Positions 9,912 to 17,019 of a DNA stretch of 64,000 nucleotides are shown here, piece by piece (the first letter of the stretch is position 1; each line of letters begins with the position of its first letter). Location: positions 14,222 to 78,221 of the forward strand of contig DATAUG010000241.1 in assembly GCA_036268355.1 (NCBI GenBank), in the 5' to 3' direction. Made by a program: the position numbers and the translations under genes. A model generated the notes under the pieces. It ran no database searches and was not told where the DNA came from. It saw only the letters and a program-made list of their open reading frames with translations. This DNA is from DASQPJ01 sp036268355 (GTDB lineage Bacteria > Actinomycetota > Actinomycetes > Sporichthyales > Sporichthyaceae).

Positions 9912-10891
9912 GCACTTTCCCTGTCTTCAACGGTGACTGAGGTGTCGTCAGATTCGTGGCGCCCGATCGCCGGTTCACTGCCGGACAGCAGCAGGTAGAG
10001 CACTGCCATGCGGACGCTGACCCCGTTGGTCACCTGCTCCACGATCGTCGAGCGTGGCGAGTCCGCGACAGCGGCGGTGATCTCCATCCCGCGGTTCATC
10101 GGCCCGGGATGCATCACGATCGCGTGTTCCGGCAGCGTCGCCATGCGGCTGACGTCGAGCCCGTAACGGCGGCTGTACTCCCGCGCGCTGGGGAAGAACG
10201 CGGCGTTCATCCGCTCCCGCTGCACCCGGAGCATCATCACCGCGTCGCACTTGGGCAGCTCGGCATCCAGGTCGTAGGACACCGCACACGGCCAGGTCCC
10301 AACCCCGACCGGGAGCAACGTCGGCGGGGCCACCAGTACGACCTCGGCGCCAAGCGTGTTCAGCAGCAGCACGTTGGATCGGGCGACGCGACTGTGCAAC
10401 ACGTCGCCCACGATGCACACCCGCCGCCCGTCGAACCCGCCGAGGCGGTCGCGCATCGTGTAGGCGTCGAGCAGTGCCTGGGTGGGGTGCTCGTGGGTGC
10501 CGTCGCCGGCGTTCACGACCGAGCCGCGGATCCAGCCTGCGGTGGCCAGTCGATGCGGGGCACCGGAGGCGAAGTGCCGGACGACGACCGCGTCGGCGCC
10601 CATGGCCTCCAGCGTCAACGCGGTGTCCTTCAGGCTCTCCCCCTTCGACACCGAAGATCCCTTGGTCGCGAAGTTGATCACGTCCGCGCTCAAGCGCTTG
10701 GCGGCCAACTCGAACGAGGTGCGGGTTCGGGTCGAGTCCTCGTAGAACAGGTTGACCACGGTGCGCCCGCGCAACGTGGGCAGTTTCTTGATCGGCCGGT
10801 CGGCCAACCGGGCCAGTTCGGCCGCGGTGTCCAGGACGAGCACGGCGGCGCTGCGATCCAGGTCGGCCGCGGACAGCAGATGGCGCTTCAC
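9908..10891 (-). CDS. pyrB: Aspartate carbamoyltransferase, catalytic subunit
   Basis: It condenses carbamoyl phosphate and aspartate, the committed pyrimidine step. 327 residues. The carbamoyl-phosphate loop is FYEDSTRTRTSFELAAKRL near residue 50. Lys in TKGSSVSKGES belongs to the mobile loop shared between subunits. HPTQALLDAYT and the aspartate-site MMLRVQRERM plus HPGPMNRGMEI complete the active site. No pyrI regulatory subunit is nearby, as usual in this phylum. It overlaps pyrR and pyrC by 4 bp at each end, so the three genes form one tightly coupled unit. Confidence 0.97.
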   Translation of the reverse strand: MKRHLLSAADLDRSAAVLVLDTAAELARLADRPIKKLPTLRGRTVVNLFYEDSTRTRTSFELAAKRLSADVINFATKGSSVSKGESLKDTALTLEAMGADAVVVRHFASGAPHRLATAGWIRGSVVNAGDGTHEHPTQALLDAYTMRDRLGGFDGRRVCIVGDVLHSRVARSNVLLLNTLGAEVVLVAPPTLLPVGVGTWPCAVSYDLDAELPKCDAVMMLRVQRERMNAAFFPSAREYSRRYGLDVSRMATLPEHAIVMHPGPMNRGMEITAAVADSPRSTIVEQVTNGVSVRMAVLYLLLSGSEPAIGRHESDDTSVTVEDRESA

Positions 10892-11469
10892 GACTTGACC
10901 TCCACGCTCGACAGGACGACTGCATCGACCCCGTCGATCTCCGCGATGTGGACGTGCACGTTCTCGGACAGCGAGGTCGGCAGGTTCTTGCCGACATAGT
11001 CGGCCCGGATCGGCAGTTCCCGGTGGCCGCGGTCGACCAGCACGGCCAACTGCACCAACCGCGGGCGCCCCAGATCGGCCAGCGCGTCGAGCGCGGCCCG
11101 GATCGTGCGGCCGGAGAACAGCACGTCGTCGACCAGCACCACGACCGCGCCGTCGACACCCCCGACCGGGACGTCGGTGCGCTCCAACGAGCGGGCCGGG
11201 CGAAGGCGCAGGTCGTCGCGGTACAGCGTGATGTCCAACGACCCGACCGGGATCTGCTCGCCCTCGACATCGGCGATGCGCGCGGCCAGGCGCCGGGCCA
11301 GCGGGACTCCGCGAGTCGGGACCCCGAACAGGACGATGTCGCGCGCACCCTTGTTGCGCTCGATGATCTCGTGGGCGATCCGGGTGAGGGCCCGGCGAAT
11401 GTCGGAGGCCTCCAGGACCTGACGGCCCGAAGCAAGCGGTGCGCGTGGCGCATCAGCTGCGGTGGACAT
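10888..11469 (-). CDS. pyrR: Pyr operon RNA-binding regulator / uracil phosphoribosyltransferase
   Basis: PyrR senses UMP/UTP and binds a hairpin in pyr mRNA; many members also convert uracil and PRPP to UMP. 193 residues from ATG 11469 (MSTAADAPRA). The PRPP-binding loop VVVLVDDVLFSGRTIRAALD and FGVPTRGVPLARRLA are clear, and LYRDDLRLRPA is the family's RNA-face region. It is the first gene of the leftward pyr unit. Its ribosome-binding site (AAGGGG, 10 nt upstream) lies in the 3' arm of a PyrR-type hairpin at 11481-11515, so autoregulation is probably translational. Confidence 0.96.
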   Translation of the reverse strand: MSTAADAPRAPLASGRQVLEASDIRRALTRIAHEIIERNKGARDIVLFGVPTRGVPLARRLAARIADVEGEQIPVGSLDITLYRDDLRLRPARSLERTDVPVGGVDGAVVVLVDDVLFSGRTIRAALDALADLGRPRLVQLAVLVDRGHRELPIRADYVGKNLPTSLSENVHVHIAEIDGVDAVVLSSVEVKS

Positions 11470-11480
11470 GCCTGGCCAAC

Positions 11481-11515
11481 CCCTTCCCCGCCTCTCCGGA
11501 CGGGCCTTAAAGGGC
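11481..11515 (-). promoter_or_regulatory. PyrR-binding RNA hairpin overlapping the pyrR ribosome-binding site
   Basis: On the transcribed strand the leader contains UCCGGAGAGG (complement of 11491-11500), a full match to the UCCNGNGAGG core of the PyrR-binding consensus known from Bacillus. It sits in an upper stem CCCGUC/GGCGGG with a CGGAGA hexaloop, an internal loop, then a lower stem CCCUU/AAGGG. The lower 3' arm is the Shine-Dalgarno region of pyrR, so a bound PyrR would hide it. A possible -10 (TAGGGT, 11534-11529) would start the leader just upstream, but no good -35 is seen. Confidence 0.75.
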
Positions 11516-11597
11516 AACTCTTCACATCACCCTAACAGTGCCCCGGACAGGCCGTCGTGGCGGCGCTCGATGGTCCACATGCTGCTGCCGCTACGGG

Positions 11598-11626
11598 TTG
11601 ACGCGGATACTAACTCTGCGTAACGT
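11598..11626 (+). promoter_or_regulatory. Promoter of bldD
   Basis: TTGACG (11598-11603), a 17-nt spacer and TAACGT (11621-11626) form a good housekeeping-sigma promoter 58 bp before the TTG start of bldD. The spacer and the first bases of the -10 are covered by a BldD box. Confidence 0.65.
11611..11623. promoter_or_regulatory. BldD box (autoregulatory operator)
   Basis: TAACTCTGCGTAA fits the Streptomyces BldD consensus TNACNC(A/T)GNGTNA at every fixed position, on both strands. It lies inside the bldD promoter, where bound BldD-(c-di-GMP) would block RNA polymerase. The divergent pyr leader starts within about 90 bp. Confidence 0.75.
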
Positions 11627-11683
11627 CACTGTAGGTAGTTCGCGGCCCCGCGGATCCCTACGCAGCGTCACCCGGAGTCCTCC

Positions 11684-12166
11684 TTGCCCAGTGAGTACGC
11701 GAAGTCCCTCGGCGCCCGCCTGCGGGCCATCCGAACCCAGCAGGGCCTGTCGTTGCACGGTGTGGAGGAGAAGTCCCGCGGACGGTGGAAGGCAGTCGTG
11801 GTCGGCTCATACGAGCGCGGCGACCGCGCGGTGACGGTCCAGAAGCTGTCCGAGTTGGCGTCCTTCTACGGCGTCCCGGTCGCCGAACTCCTGCCGGGGG
11901 GCGCGCCGAGCGGTGCCGCCGAGGCCCCGCCGCGGCTGGTTCTCGACCTGGAACGGCTGGCTCAGGCGCCGGTCGAGGCTGCCGGGCCGCTGCTGCGCTA
12001 CGCCGCCACCATCCAGTCGCAGCGGGGCGACTACAACGGCAAGGTGCTCTCGATCCGGCAGGAGGACCTGCGCGCTCTGGCCGTCATATACGACAAGGCG
12101 CCGAGCGGGCTGACCGAGGACCTGATCCGCTGGGGCGTGCTCAGCTCCGGCCCGAATGCCGACTAG
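11684..12166 (+). CDS. bldD: Developmental master repressor BldD (c-di-GMP-responsive)
   Basis: BldD dimers held together by tetrameric cyclic-di-GMP repress sporulation genes during vegetative growth. 160 residues. The N-terminal helix-turn-helix (about 5-70: LGARLRAIRTQQGLSLHGVE ... VVVGSYERGDRAVTVQKL) is almost identical to the Streptomyces protein. The C-terminal domain keeps the ligand signature RGD (114-116) and RQED (125-128); Streptomyces has RQDD there. The start is TTG 11684 with GGAG at 11674-11677. The gene runs opposite to its neighbours pyrR and nusB, and its stop is 26 bp from the convergent nusB end. Its promoter carries a perfect BldD box. Confidence 0.96.
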   Translation: MPSEYAKSLGARLRAIRTQQGLSLHGVEEKSRGRWKAVVVGSYERGDRAVTVQKLSELASFYGVPVAELLPGGAPSGAAEAPPRLVLDLERLAQAPVEAAGPLLRYAATIQSQRGDYNGKVLSIRQEDLRALAVIYDKAPSGLTEDLIRWGVLSSGPNAD

Positions 12167-12192
12167 AAAAAGCGCTGCTGGGTCAAGGCCGG

Positions 12193-12570
12193 CTAGATCG
12201 AGATCGAGGGCTTGAGCAACAGGATGCGGGCCAGCAGGCCGTTGACGAACGCCGGCGACCGGTCCGTCGACAGGTCGGTGACGAGATCCACGGCCTCGCT
12301 GATCGCGACGGCGTCCGGGACGTCCGGCGCGAACAACAGCTCGTAAACGCCCACCCGCAGCACGTTTCGGTCGACCGCGGGCATCCGGTCCAACGTCCAG
12401 TCGTGCGAGTGGGTGGCCAGCAACTCATCGATCCGCGCGCGGTTCGCCTGCACCCCTTCAACGAGGCTGACGGTGTACTCGCGAACCGGGGGGTCCTCGG
12501 CGGTCATCCGCTCGGCCAGGGTCGCCACCGGGTCCGTGCCCCGCAGATCGGCCTCGAACAGGATGTCCAC
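12193..12570 (-). CDS. nusB: Transcription antitermination factor NusB; true start probably upstream at 12600
   Basis: NusB binds boxA RNA with S10 and supports rRNA transcription. Family blocks are MDILFEADLRG, YTVSLVEGVQ, WTLDRMPAVDRNVLRVGVYELL and SPAFVNGLLARI. The coordinates use the first canonical start, GTG 12570. However, the upstream in-frame codons read SKARKRA, the conserved first helix of NusB, and no ATG, GTG or TTG precedes them before an in-frame stop. An ATT at 12600-12598, about 10 nt after GGGAG, would give IQRSKARKRAVDILF and restore the helix. Either an AUU start is used, as in infC, or there is a local sequence error. It follows efp by about 70-100 bp of GAGCGAGG-rich DNA. 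Confidence 0.9.
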   Translation of the reverse strand: MDILFEADLRGTDPVATLAERMTAEDPPVREYTVSLVEGVQANRARIDELLATHSHDWTLDRMPAVDRNVLRVGVYELLFAPDVPDAVAISEAVDLVTDLSTDRSPAFVNGLLARILLLKPSISI

Positions 12571-12670
12571 GGCGCGCTTACGTGCCTTACTGCGCTGAAT
12601 GGTCGCTCGTCTCCCTCGCTCGTTCCTCGCTCGGCGCGAGTCCCGCCGAATGCGTGCTCATCAGAACCCG

Positions 12671-13231
12671 CTAGTTGACCCGACCGGTGTACTCACCGGA
12701 CCGGGTGTCCACCTTGACCTTCTCGCCGGTGACGATGAACAGCGGCACCTGGATCGAGGCACCGGTCTCGAGCGTGGCTGGCTTGGTACCGCTGGTCGAG
12801 CGGTCGCCCACCAGGCCAGGCTCGGTGTAGCTGATGAGCAACTCCACAGACGGCGGCAGTTCCACGTACAAGGCGGCGCCGTTGTGCAGCGCGACCGTGG
12901 CCAACTGGTTCTCGAGCATGTACTTTGCCGCCTCGCCCACGGTTCCGGCCGAGATTTGAGTCTGCTCGAAGGAATCCGTGTCCATGAACACGAAATCCTC
13001 GCCGTCCTTGTAGAGGTACTGCATCTCACGCCGGTCGACGCTGGCGGTCTCGACCTTGAGCCGGGCGTTGAAGGTCTTGTCGACGACCTTGCCGGACAGC
13101 ACGTTCTTGAGCTTGGTTCGCACGAACGCGGGACCCTTGCCCGGCTTGACGTGCTGGAACTCCACCACGGACCACAGTTGGCCCTCGATGTTGAGCACGA
13201 TGCCGTTCTTCAGATCGTTGGTCGTCGCCAC
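12671..13231 (-). CDS. efp: Translation elongation factor P
   Basis: EF-P enters the ribosomal E site and relieves stalling at polyproline. 186 residues, the normal length. The start is GTG 13231 (VATTNDLKNG), with AGGAGA 9 nt upstream. The order is a KOW-like domain with the tip loop VKPGKGPAF, an OB domain (REMQYLYKDGEDFVFMD), and a C-terminal OB domain (IQVPLFIVTGEKVKVDTRSGEYTGRV). The tip lysine is the site modified in many bacteria; no modification enzyme is nearby. The promoter should be in the 217-bp gap upstream, which also holds a 114-bp repeat. Confidence 0.97.
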   Translation of the reverse strand: MATTNDLKNGIVLNIEGQLWSVVEFQHVKPGKGPAFVRTKLKNVLSGKVVDKTFNARLKVETASVDRREMQYLYKDGEDFVFMDTDSFEQTQISAGTVGEAAKYMLENQLATVALHNGAALYVELPPSVELLISYTEPGLVGDRSTSGTKPATLETGASIQVPLFIVTGEKVKVDTRSGEYTGRVN

Positions 13232-13310
13232 GAGCGTGGATCTCCTGCGTCTGTCGTCGATTGTCAGCCGCGACGATAACGCAGAGAACCCACAACGGCG
13301 GCGTCCCAGG

Positions 13311-13424
13311 CCTTCCACAGCCGATCGTTGTCCACAGAGCGACTGAACCGGCTTGACACGTCCGACGGCATAGGAAAGTTTCGCTCTGTTCGGTTGTGTC
13401 GGGTGGGGGTGGGGCCCTGACGGA
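13311..13424 (+). repeat. 114-bp dispersed repeat, copy A
   Basis: This aligns without gaps to the reverse complement of 29391-29503 at roughly 85% identity. It contains TTGTCCACA (13328-13336), identical to the DnaA-box consensus of high-GC actinomycetes. It also has TTGACA (13353-13358) followed after 17 nt by AAGTTT, and the invariant block GTTCGGTTGTGTCGGGTGGG. It lies between pepP stop and efp start, pointing away from efp. Confidence 0.75.
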
Positions 13425-13448
13425 TATCCAGCCAGGCCGGCGACAGAA

Positions 13449-14531
13449 CTAGTCGAGGACGAGCAACTCCTTGGTGGTCAAGGTGAGCAGCTCCGGGCCG
13501 TCGTCGGTGACCACCAGCGTGTCCTCGATCCGGACGCCGCCGAGCCCTTCCAGGTACACGCCGGGCTCGATGGTCACCGGCGTGCCCGCGGCCAACCGGC
13601 CGCTGCCGGTGGCCGCCAGCAGCGGCGCTTCGTGGATCTGCAACCCGACGCCGTGGCCGAGGCCGTGGCCGAAGTGTTCCCCGTGCCCGGCCGCGACGAT
13701 GATCTCCCGGGCCGCCGCGTCGACCGAGACCACCTCCACGCCCGGCGCAAGCGCCTCCCGTCCGGCCCGCTGGGCGGCGAACACCAGGTCGTGGATCTCG
13801 ACCTGCCAGTCCGCCGGGTTGGACCCGACCACGAAGGTGCGGGTCATGTCCGAGTGGTAGCCGTCGAACCGGGCCCCGAAATCGATCTTCAACAGGTCGC
13901 CGAAGGCGATCCGCCGATCGGTCGGGCGATGGTGCGGCACGGCCGAGTTCGGCCCCGATGCCACGATCGTGGGGAACGCGGCGGCTTCCGCGCCCTTGTC
14001 CAGCATCCGCCGTTCCAATTCGCGGGCCAGGTGGCGTTCGGTCCGACCGAGCACCAAGCCCTCCAGTACCTCGGCCAACGCGCCGTCGGCGATGGCCGCG
14101 GCCTGGCGCAGCGCCGCCAACTCGCCGGCGTCCTTGACCACCCGCAGCGACTCGACCAGATGACCCAACGCCGCCAGCCGCAACCCGGGGCACTGAGCCA
14201 CGAACTGCCCGTGCGCCTCCACCGTCACGTGGTGGGCCTCGAATCCCAGCTGTCCGATCCCGATCCGCTCGGCCTCGGCGAGCACCGCCCGGACGGTGGC
14301 CCGTTCGACAAGCAGGTCGACGTCGGCCGCCTGCAGGCCCGCCTGGGTCCGGTACCGACCGTCGGTGCCGAGAAGGGCTCGATCCGGCGTGAGCAGCAAC
14401 GCCGCGTTGGACCCGGTGAAGCCGGTCAGGTACCGGACGTTCACCAGATCGGTGATGAGGGCCGCGTCGTGACCGGCGGCGATGAAGGAGTCGCGTGCTC
14501 GCTGCCGCCGCGCCCCGTGCTGGTCCGGCAT
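13449..14531 (-). CDS. pepP: Xaa-Pro peptidase, M24 family
   Basis: A cytoplasmic dimetal aminopeptidase or dipeptidase acting on X-Pro bonds. 360 residues. The N-terminal creatinase-like domain (about 1-125) includes ITDLVNVRYLTGFTGSNAAL. The pita-bread catalytic domain shows the five metal ligands in order: KIDFGARFDGYHSDMTRTF (two Asp), HGLGHGVGLQIHEAP (His), VTIEPGVYLEG (Glu) and GVRIEDTLVV (Glu). Neighbours aroQ upstream and efp downstream match the usual actinobacterial order. The exact substrate cannot be read from sequence. Confidence 0.92.
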   Translation of the reverse strand: MPDQHGARRQRARDSFIAAGHDAALITDLVNVRYLTGFTGSNAALLLTPDRALLGTDGRYRTQAGLQAADVDLLVERATVRAVLAEAERIGIGQLGFEAHHVTVEAHGQFVAQCPGLRLAALGHLVESLRVVKDAGELAALRQAAAIADGALAEVLEGLVLGRTERHLARELERRMLDKGAEAAAFPTIVASGPNSAVPHHRPTDRRIAFGDLLKIDFGARFDGYHSDMTRTFVVGSNPADWQVEIHDLVFAAQRAGREALAPGVEVVSVDAAAREIIVAAGHGEHFGHGLGHGVGLQIHEAPLLAATGSGRLAAGTPVTIEPGVYLEGLGGVRIEDTLVVTDDGPELLTLTTKELLVLD

Positions 14532-14592
14532 GCAAGTCAGATTACGGGCGGCAGCCCGCCTCGCGCAGGGCAGCCCCGAAACTGACGATCCC

Positions 14593-15018
14593 TCAGATCC
14601 CGGTGAGTGCCCGGAGGGCCAACCGGTAGGAATCGACGCCGAACCCGGCGATCGTGCCGTGCGCCACTCCGGCCACCACCGAGTTGTGCCGGAACTCCTC
14701 GCGGCGGGCCGGGTTGGAGATGTGGACCTCGATCAACGGCGCCCGCAACTGGGCGCACGCGTCGCGGACCGCGTAGGAGTAATGAGTGAACGCCGCCGGG
14801 TTCAGGACGACGGGGATGCGTTCGTCCGCCGCAGCGTGCAGCCAACCGACCAACTCGGCCTCGTCGTCGGTCTGCCGGACTTCGACGTCCAGGCCCAGCT
14901 CGGAGCCCTCCTTACGGCAGGCCTCGGCGAGGTCGGCGAAGTTCGTCGATCCGTAGACGTCCGGCTCCCGGGAGCCCAGCCGGCCCAGGTTCGGCCCGTT
15001 CAACACCCAGACCTTCAC
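14593..15018 (-). CDS. aroQ: 3-dehydroquinate dehydratase, type II
   Basis: It converts 3-dehydroquinate to 3-dehydroshikimate (third shikimate step). 141 residues from GTG 15018 (VKVWVLNGPNL). The start region WVLNGPNLGRLGSREPDVYG holds the catalytic Tyr and loop Arg. LNPAAFTHYSYAVRDA and VEVHISNPARREEFRHNS supply substrate-binding Asn/His/Arg, and SVVAGVAHGTIAGFGVDSY ends the fold. Longer upstream codons cross a hairpin at 15042-15101 and are rejected. It lies downstream of aroB in the same direction. Confidence 0.95.
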   Translation of the reverse strand: MKVWVLNGPNLGRLGSREPDVYGSTNFADLAEACRKEGSELGLDVEVRQTDDEAELVGWLHAAADERIPVVLNPAAFTHYSYAVRDACAQLRAPLIEVHISNPARREEFRHNSVVAGVAHGTIAGFGVDSYRLALRALTGI

Positions 15019-15041
15019 TGCGCCACCAACCCCCTGGACCC

Positions 15042-15101
15042 ACTTCTGCCGGAGTTTGCACCTATCCGCGTGGCGTGATGGGTGCACCTGGCGGCAGAAG
15101 T
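15042..15101. repeat. Two-tier hairpin between aroB and aroQ
   Basis: ACTTCTGCCG (15042-15051) pairs with CGGCAGAAGT (15092-15101). After a symmetric 5x5 internal loop, TGCACC (15057-15062) pairs with GGTGCA (15081-15086) around an 18-nt loop. No T tract follows. It could modulate aroQ expression within the operon. Confidence 0.65.
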
Positions 15102-15139
15102 TGCCGAAGTAGGACGCGCCGCCGGGGCGGCGAACCCGA

Positions 15140-16240
15140 TCATGGGGCTATCCGTTGATAGGCCTCGGTGAGGAGCGCCTCGTCGGGGGCGGCCGTGATC
15201 ACCGGTCGCGCGAGCCCGTCGAGCACGACCAACCGCAGCTTCGAACCCCGTGCCTTCTTGTCCAGATTCATCGCCGCCCGCAACGCGCCCCAGCGGTCGG
15301 CCCGGTAGCTCACCGGCAGTCCGACGGCGCCGAGCACCTTGCGGTGCCGCTGCACGAGGTCGGCGTCGATGCGGCCCTGCAGCGCGGCAAGTTCGGCCAC
15401 GAAAGCCATCCCGATCGCCACCGCCGGGCCGTGCCGCCAGCGGTACCGCTCGACCCGCTCGATCGCGTGCCCCAGGGTGTGGCCGTAGTTCAGCATCTCC
15501 CGGCCGATGGAGCCTGCCCCCCCGGTCTCCTTCAGGTCGGTGGCGACCACGTCGGCCTTCACCCGGATCGCCCGGGTGAGCAGTTCGTGGGTGTGTGGGC
15601 CCTCCGGGCCCGTCGCCGCCTCCGGCGCCCGTTCGATCAGCTCAAGGATCTCCGGGTCGGCGATGAAGCCCGCCTTGACCACCTCGGCAAGCCCGCTGAC
15701 CCACTCCGCGACTGGCAGCGTCCGCAACACCGCGAGGTCGCAGAGCACCCCGACCGGTGGGTGAAACACCCCGACCAGGTTCTTGCCGTCCGCGGTGTTG
15801 ATCCCGGTCTTGCCGCCGACCGCGGCGTCGACCATGCCGAGCAGCGTGGTCGGCACGTTCACCAGCCGTACCCCGCGCAACCAGGTGCCGGCCACGAATC
15901 CGGCCAGGTCCGTCGTGGCGCCGCCACCGACCCCGACCACGGCGTCGCTGCGGGTGAACCCGCCGCGGCCGAGTGCCGACCAGCAGTGCGCGGCGACCTC
16001 GGCGGACTTGGCCGACTCCCCGTCCGGGATCTCGATCGGCACCGTCCGGTAGCCCGCCTTGGTCAGGTGCTCCCGGATGGCGGCGCCCAGGGACCGCAAC
16101 TGCCGCGGGCAGACCACCGCGACTGACTCCACGTCAGTTCCCAGCAGCGTGGCCAGTTCCCCCGCCAGGCCGTAGCCGATCAGCACCTCGTAGGGCGCCG
16201 GTCCGCCGACGTACAGCCGTGTCGGCTCCGCACGAGTCAT
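15140..16240 (-). CDS. aroB: 3-dehydroquinate synthase
   Basis: An NAD- and Zn-dependent enzyme cyclising DAHP to 3-dehydroquinate. 366 residues from ATG 16240 (MTRAEPTRLYVG), preceded by GAGGAG. Characteristic stretches are VVGVGGGATTDLAGFVAGTW (nucleotide loop), NVPTTLLGMVDAAVGGKTGI, the metal ligands in SGLAEVVKAGFI, LNYGHTLGHAIE and the His in YRWRHGPAVAIGM. aroK lies 106 bp upstream and aroQ downstream, so three consecutive shikimate steps are clustered. Confidence 0.97.
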   Translation of the reverse strand: MTRAEPTRLYVGGPAPYEVLIGYGLAGELATLLGTDVESVAVVCPRQLRSLGAAIREHLTKAGYRTVPIEIPDGESAKSAEVAAHCWSALGRGGFTRSDAVVGVGGGATTDLAGFVAGTWLRGVRLVNVPTTLLGMVDAAVGGKTGINTADGKNLVGVFHPPVGVLCDLAVLRTLPVAEWVSGLAEVVKAGFIADPEILELIERAPEAATGPEGPHTHELLTRAIRVKADVVATDLKETGGAGSIGREMLNYGHTLGHAIERVERYRWRHGPAVAIGMAFVAELAALQGRIDADLVQRHRKVLGAVGLPVSYRADRWGALRAAMNLDKKARGSKLRLVVLDGLARPVITAAPDEALLTEAYQRIAP

Positions 16241-16346
16241 CGATGCACTCCTCGGAACGGCCGGGACGCCAGTTGGTCCGCCGTGTCGGTCGAGCCAAAA
16301 CCGACAAAGCGCAACCGTTGGGGCGCAGGCCCTTCCAGCAGGACGC

Positions 16347-16883
16347 TCATGGCGAATCCGCCGACCCGGGCACACTCGCGCGCTCGTCGTCCAGGGCCGC
16401 CAGCACCCGCGCCACGACCTCGTTGACCCGACCGTCGGCGGGTATCACCGCCGTGGCGACAGATTGGTACACCGGGCGTCGTTCATCGAGCAAAGCCCGC
16501 AAGGTGGCTCGCGGGTTCTGCAGCAGCAGAGGGCGGTCGCGGTTGAACCCGACCCGGCGCGCGGCGGTGGCCAGGCTGACCTCCAGGTAGACGACCCGGT
16601 GGCCGCGCAGCGTCTCCTGGGTGGCCGGCGCGAGGACCGCGCCGCCGCCCAGGGCGAGCACGCCGTCGTGGCTGCGCAAGGCCTCCGCGACGGCGGCGAC
16701 CTCCATCGCGCGGAACGCCGGCTCCCCGTCGTCGACGAAGATCTGCGCCACCGGCTTGCCCGCGGTCGCCGCGACGTCGGCGTCGGTGTCGCGGAACTCC
16801 ACCCCGAGACGGTGCGCAACCGAGCGGCCGACCGTGGTCTTCCCCGCCCCCGGCGCCCCGATCAGCACCACCCGCGGAGTCAC
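16347..16883 (-). CDS. aroK: Shikimate kinase
   Basis: It phosphorylates shikimate at the 3-hydroxyl. 178 residues. The P-loop GAPGAGKTTVG opens the protein. DTDADVAA holds the shikimate-binding Asp, and LALGGGAVL is the Walker-B-like GGG motif. FNRDRPLL is the lid Arg region and RRPVYQSVAT the adenine contact. The start is GTG 16883. The 136-bp gap to aroC contains a paired palindrome element. The C-terminal tail after residue 165 is short and poorly conserved. Confidence 0.95.
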   Translation of the reverse strand: MTPRVVLIGAPGAGKTTVGRSVAHRLGVEFRDTDADVAATAGKPVAQIFVDDGEPAFRAMEVAAVAEALRSHDGVLALGGGAVLAPATQETLRGHRVVYLEVSLATAARRVGFNRDRPLLLQNPRATLRALLDERRPVYQSVATAVIPADGRVNEVVARVLAALDDERASVPGSADSP

Positions 16884-16928
16884 GGAATCCCCGCCGCATC
16901 GCCCGCCGCCGGAGCGCCAACTCCGGAT

Positions 16929-17001
16929 GGGGTGACACCCGGTACGACGGCCCGGACGGTCGCGACACGCCGCCGGGACCTACCCCAGGAGGTGACACCC
17001 C
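16929..17001. repeat. Paired palindrome element (locus 3 of 5), aroC-aroK gap
   Basis: GGGGTGACACCC (16929-16940) and AGGTGACACCCC (16990-17001) have centres exactly 60 bp apart, inside the gap between aroC stop and aroK start. The copies are each slightly degenerate on one outer base. The interval contains CGCGACACGCCG, also found inside the element at 54.7 kb. Confidence 0.75.
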
Positions 17002-17019
17002 ACAGGGCTCGGGCGTCGG

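Noticed and set aside
13311..13424. Conserved peptide frame through the 114-bp repeat (QGPTPTRHNRT ... RSVDNDRLW on one strand)
   Set aside because: Substitutions between the two copies fall on all three codon positions and change many residues, and neither copy has a start signal in that frame, so conservation is at DNA level.
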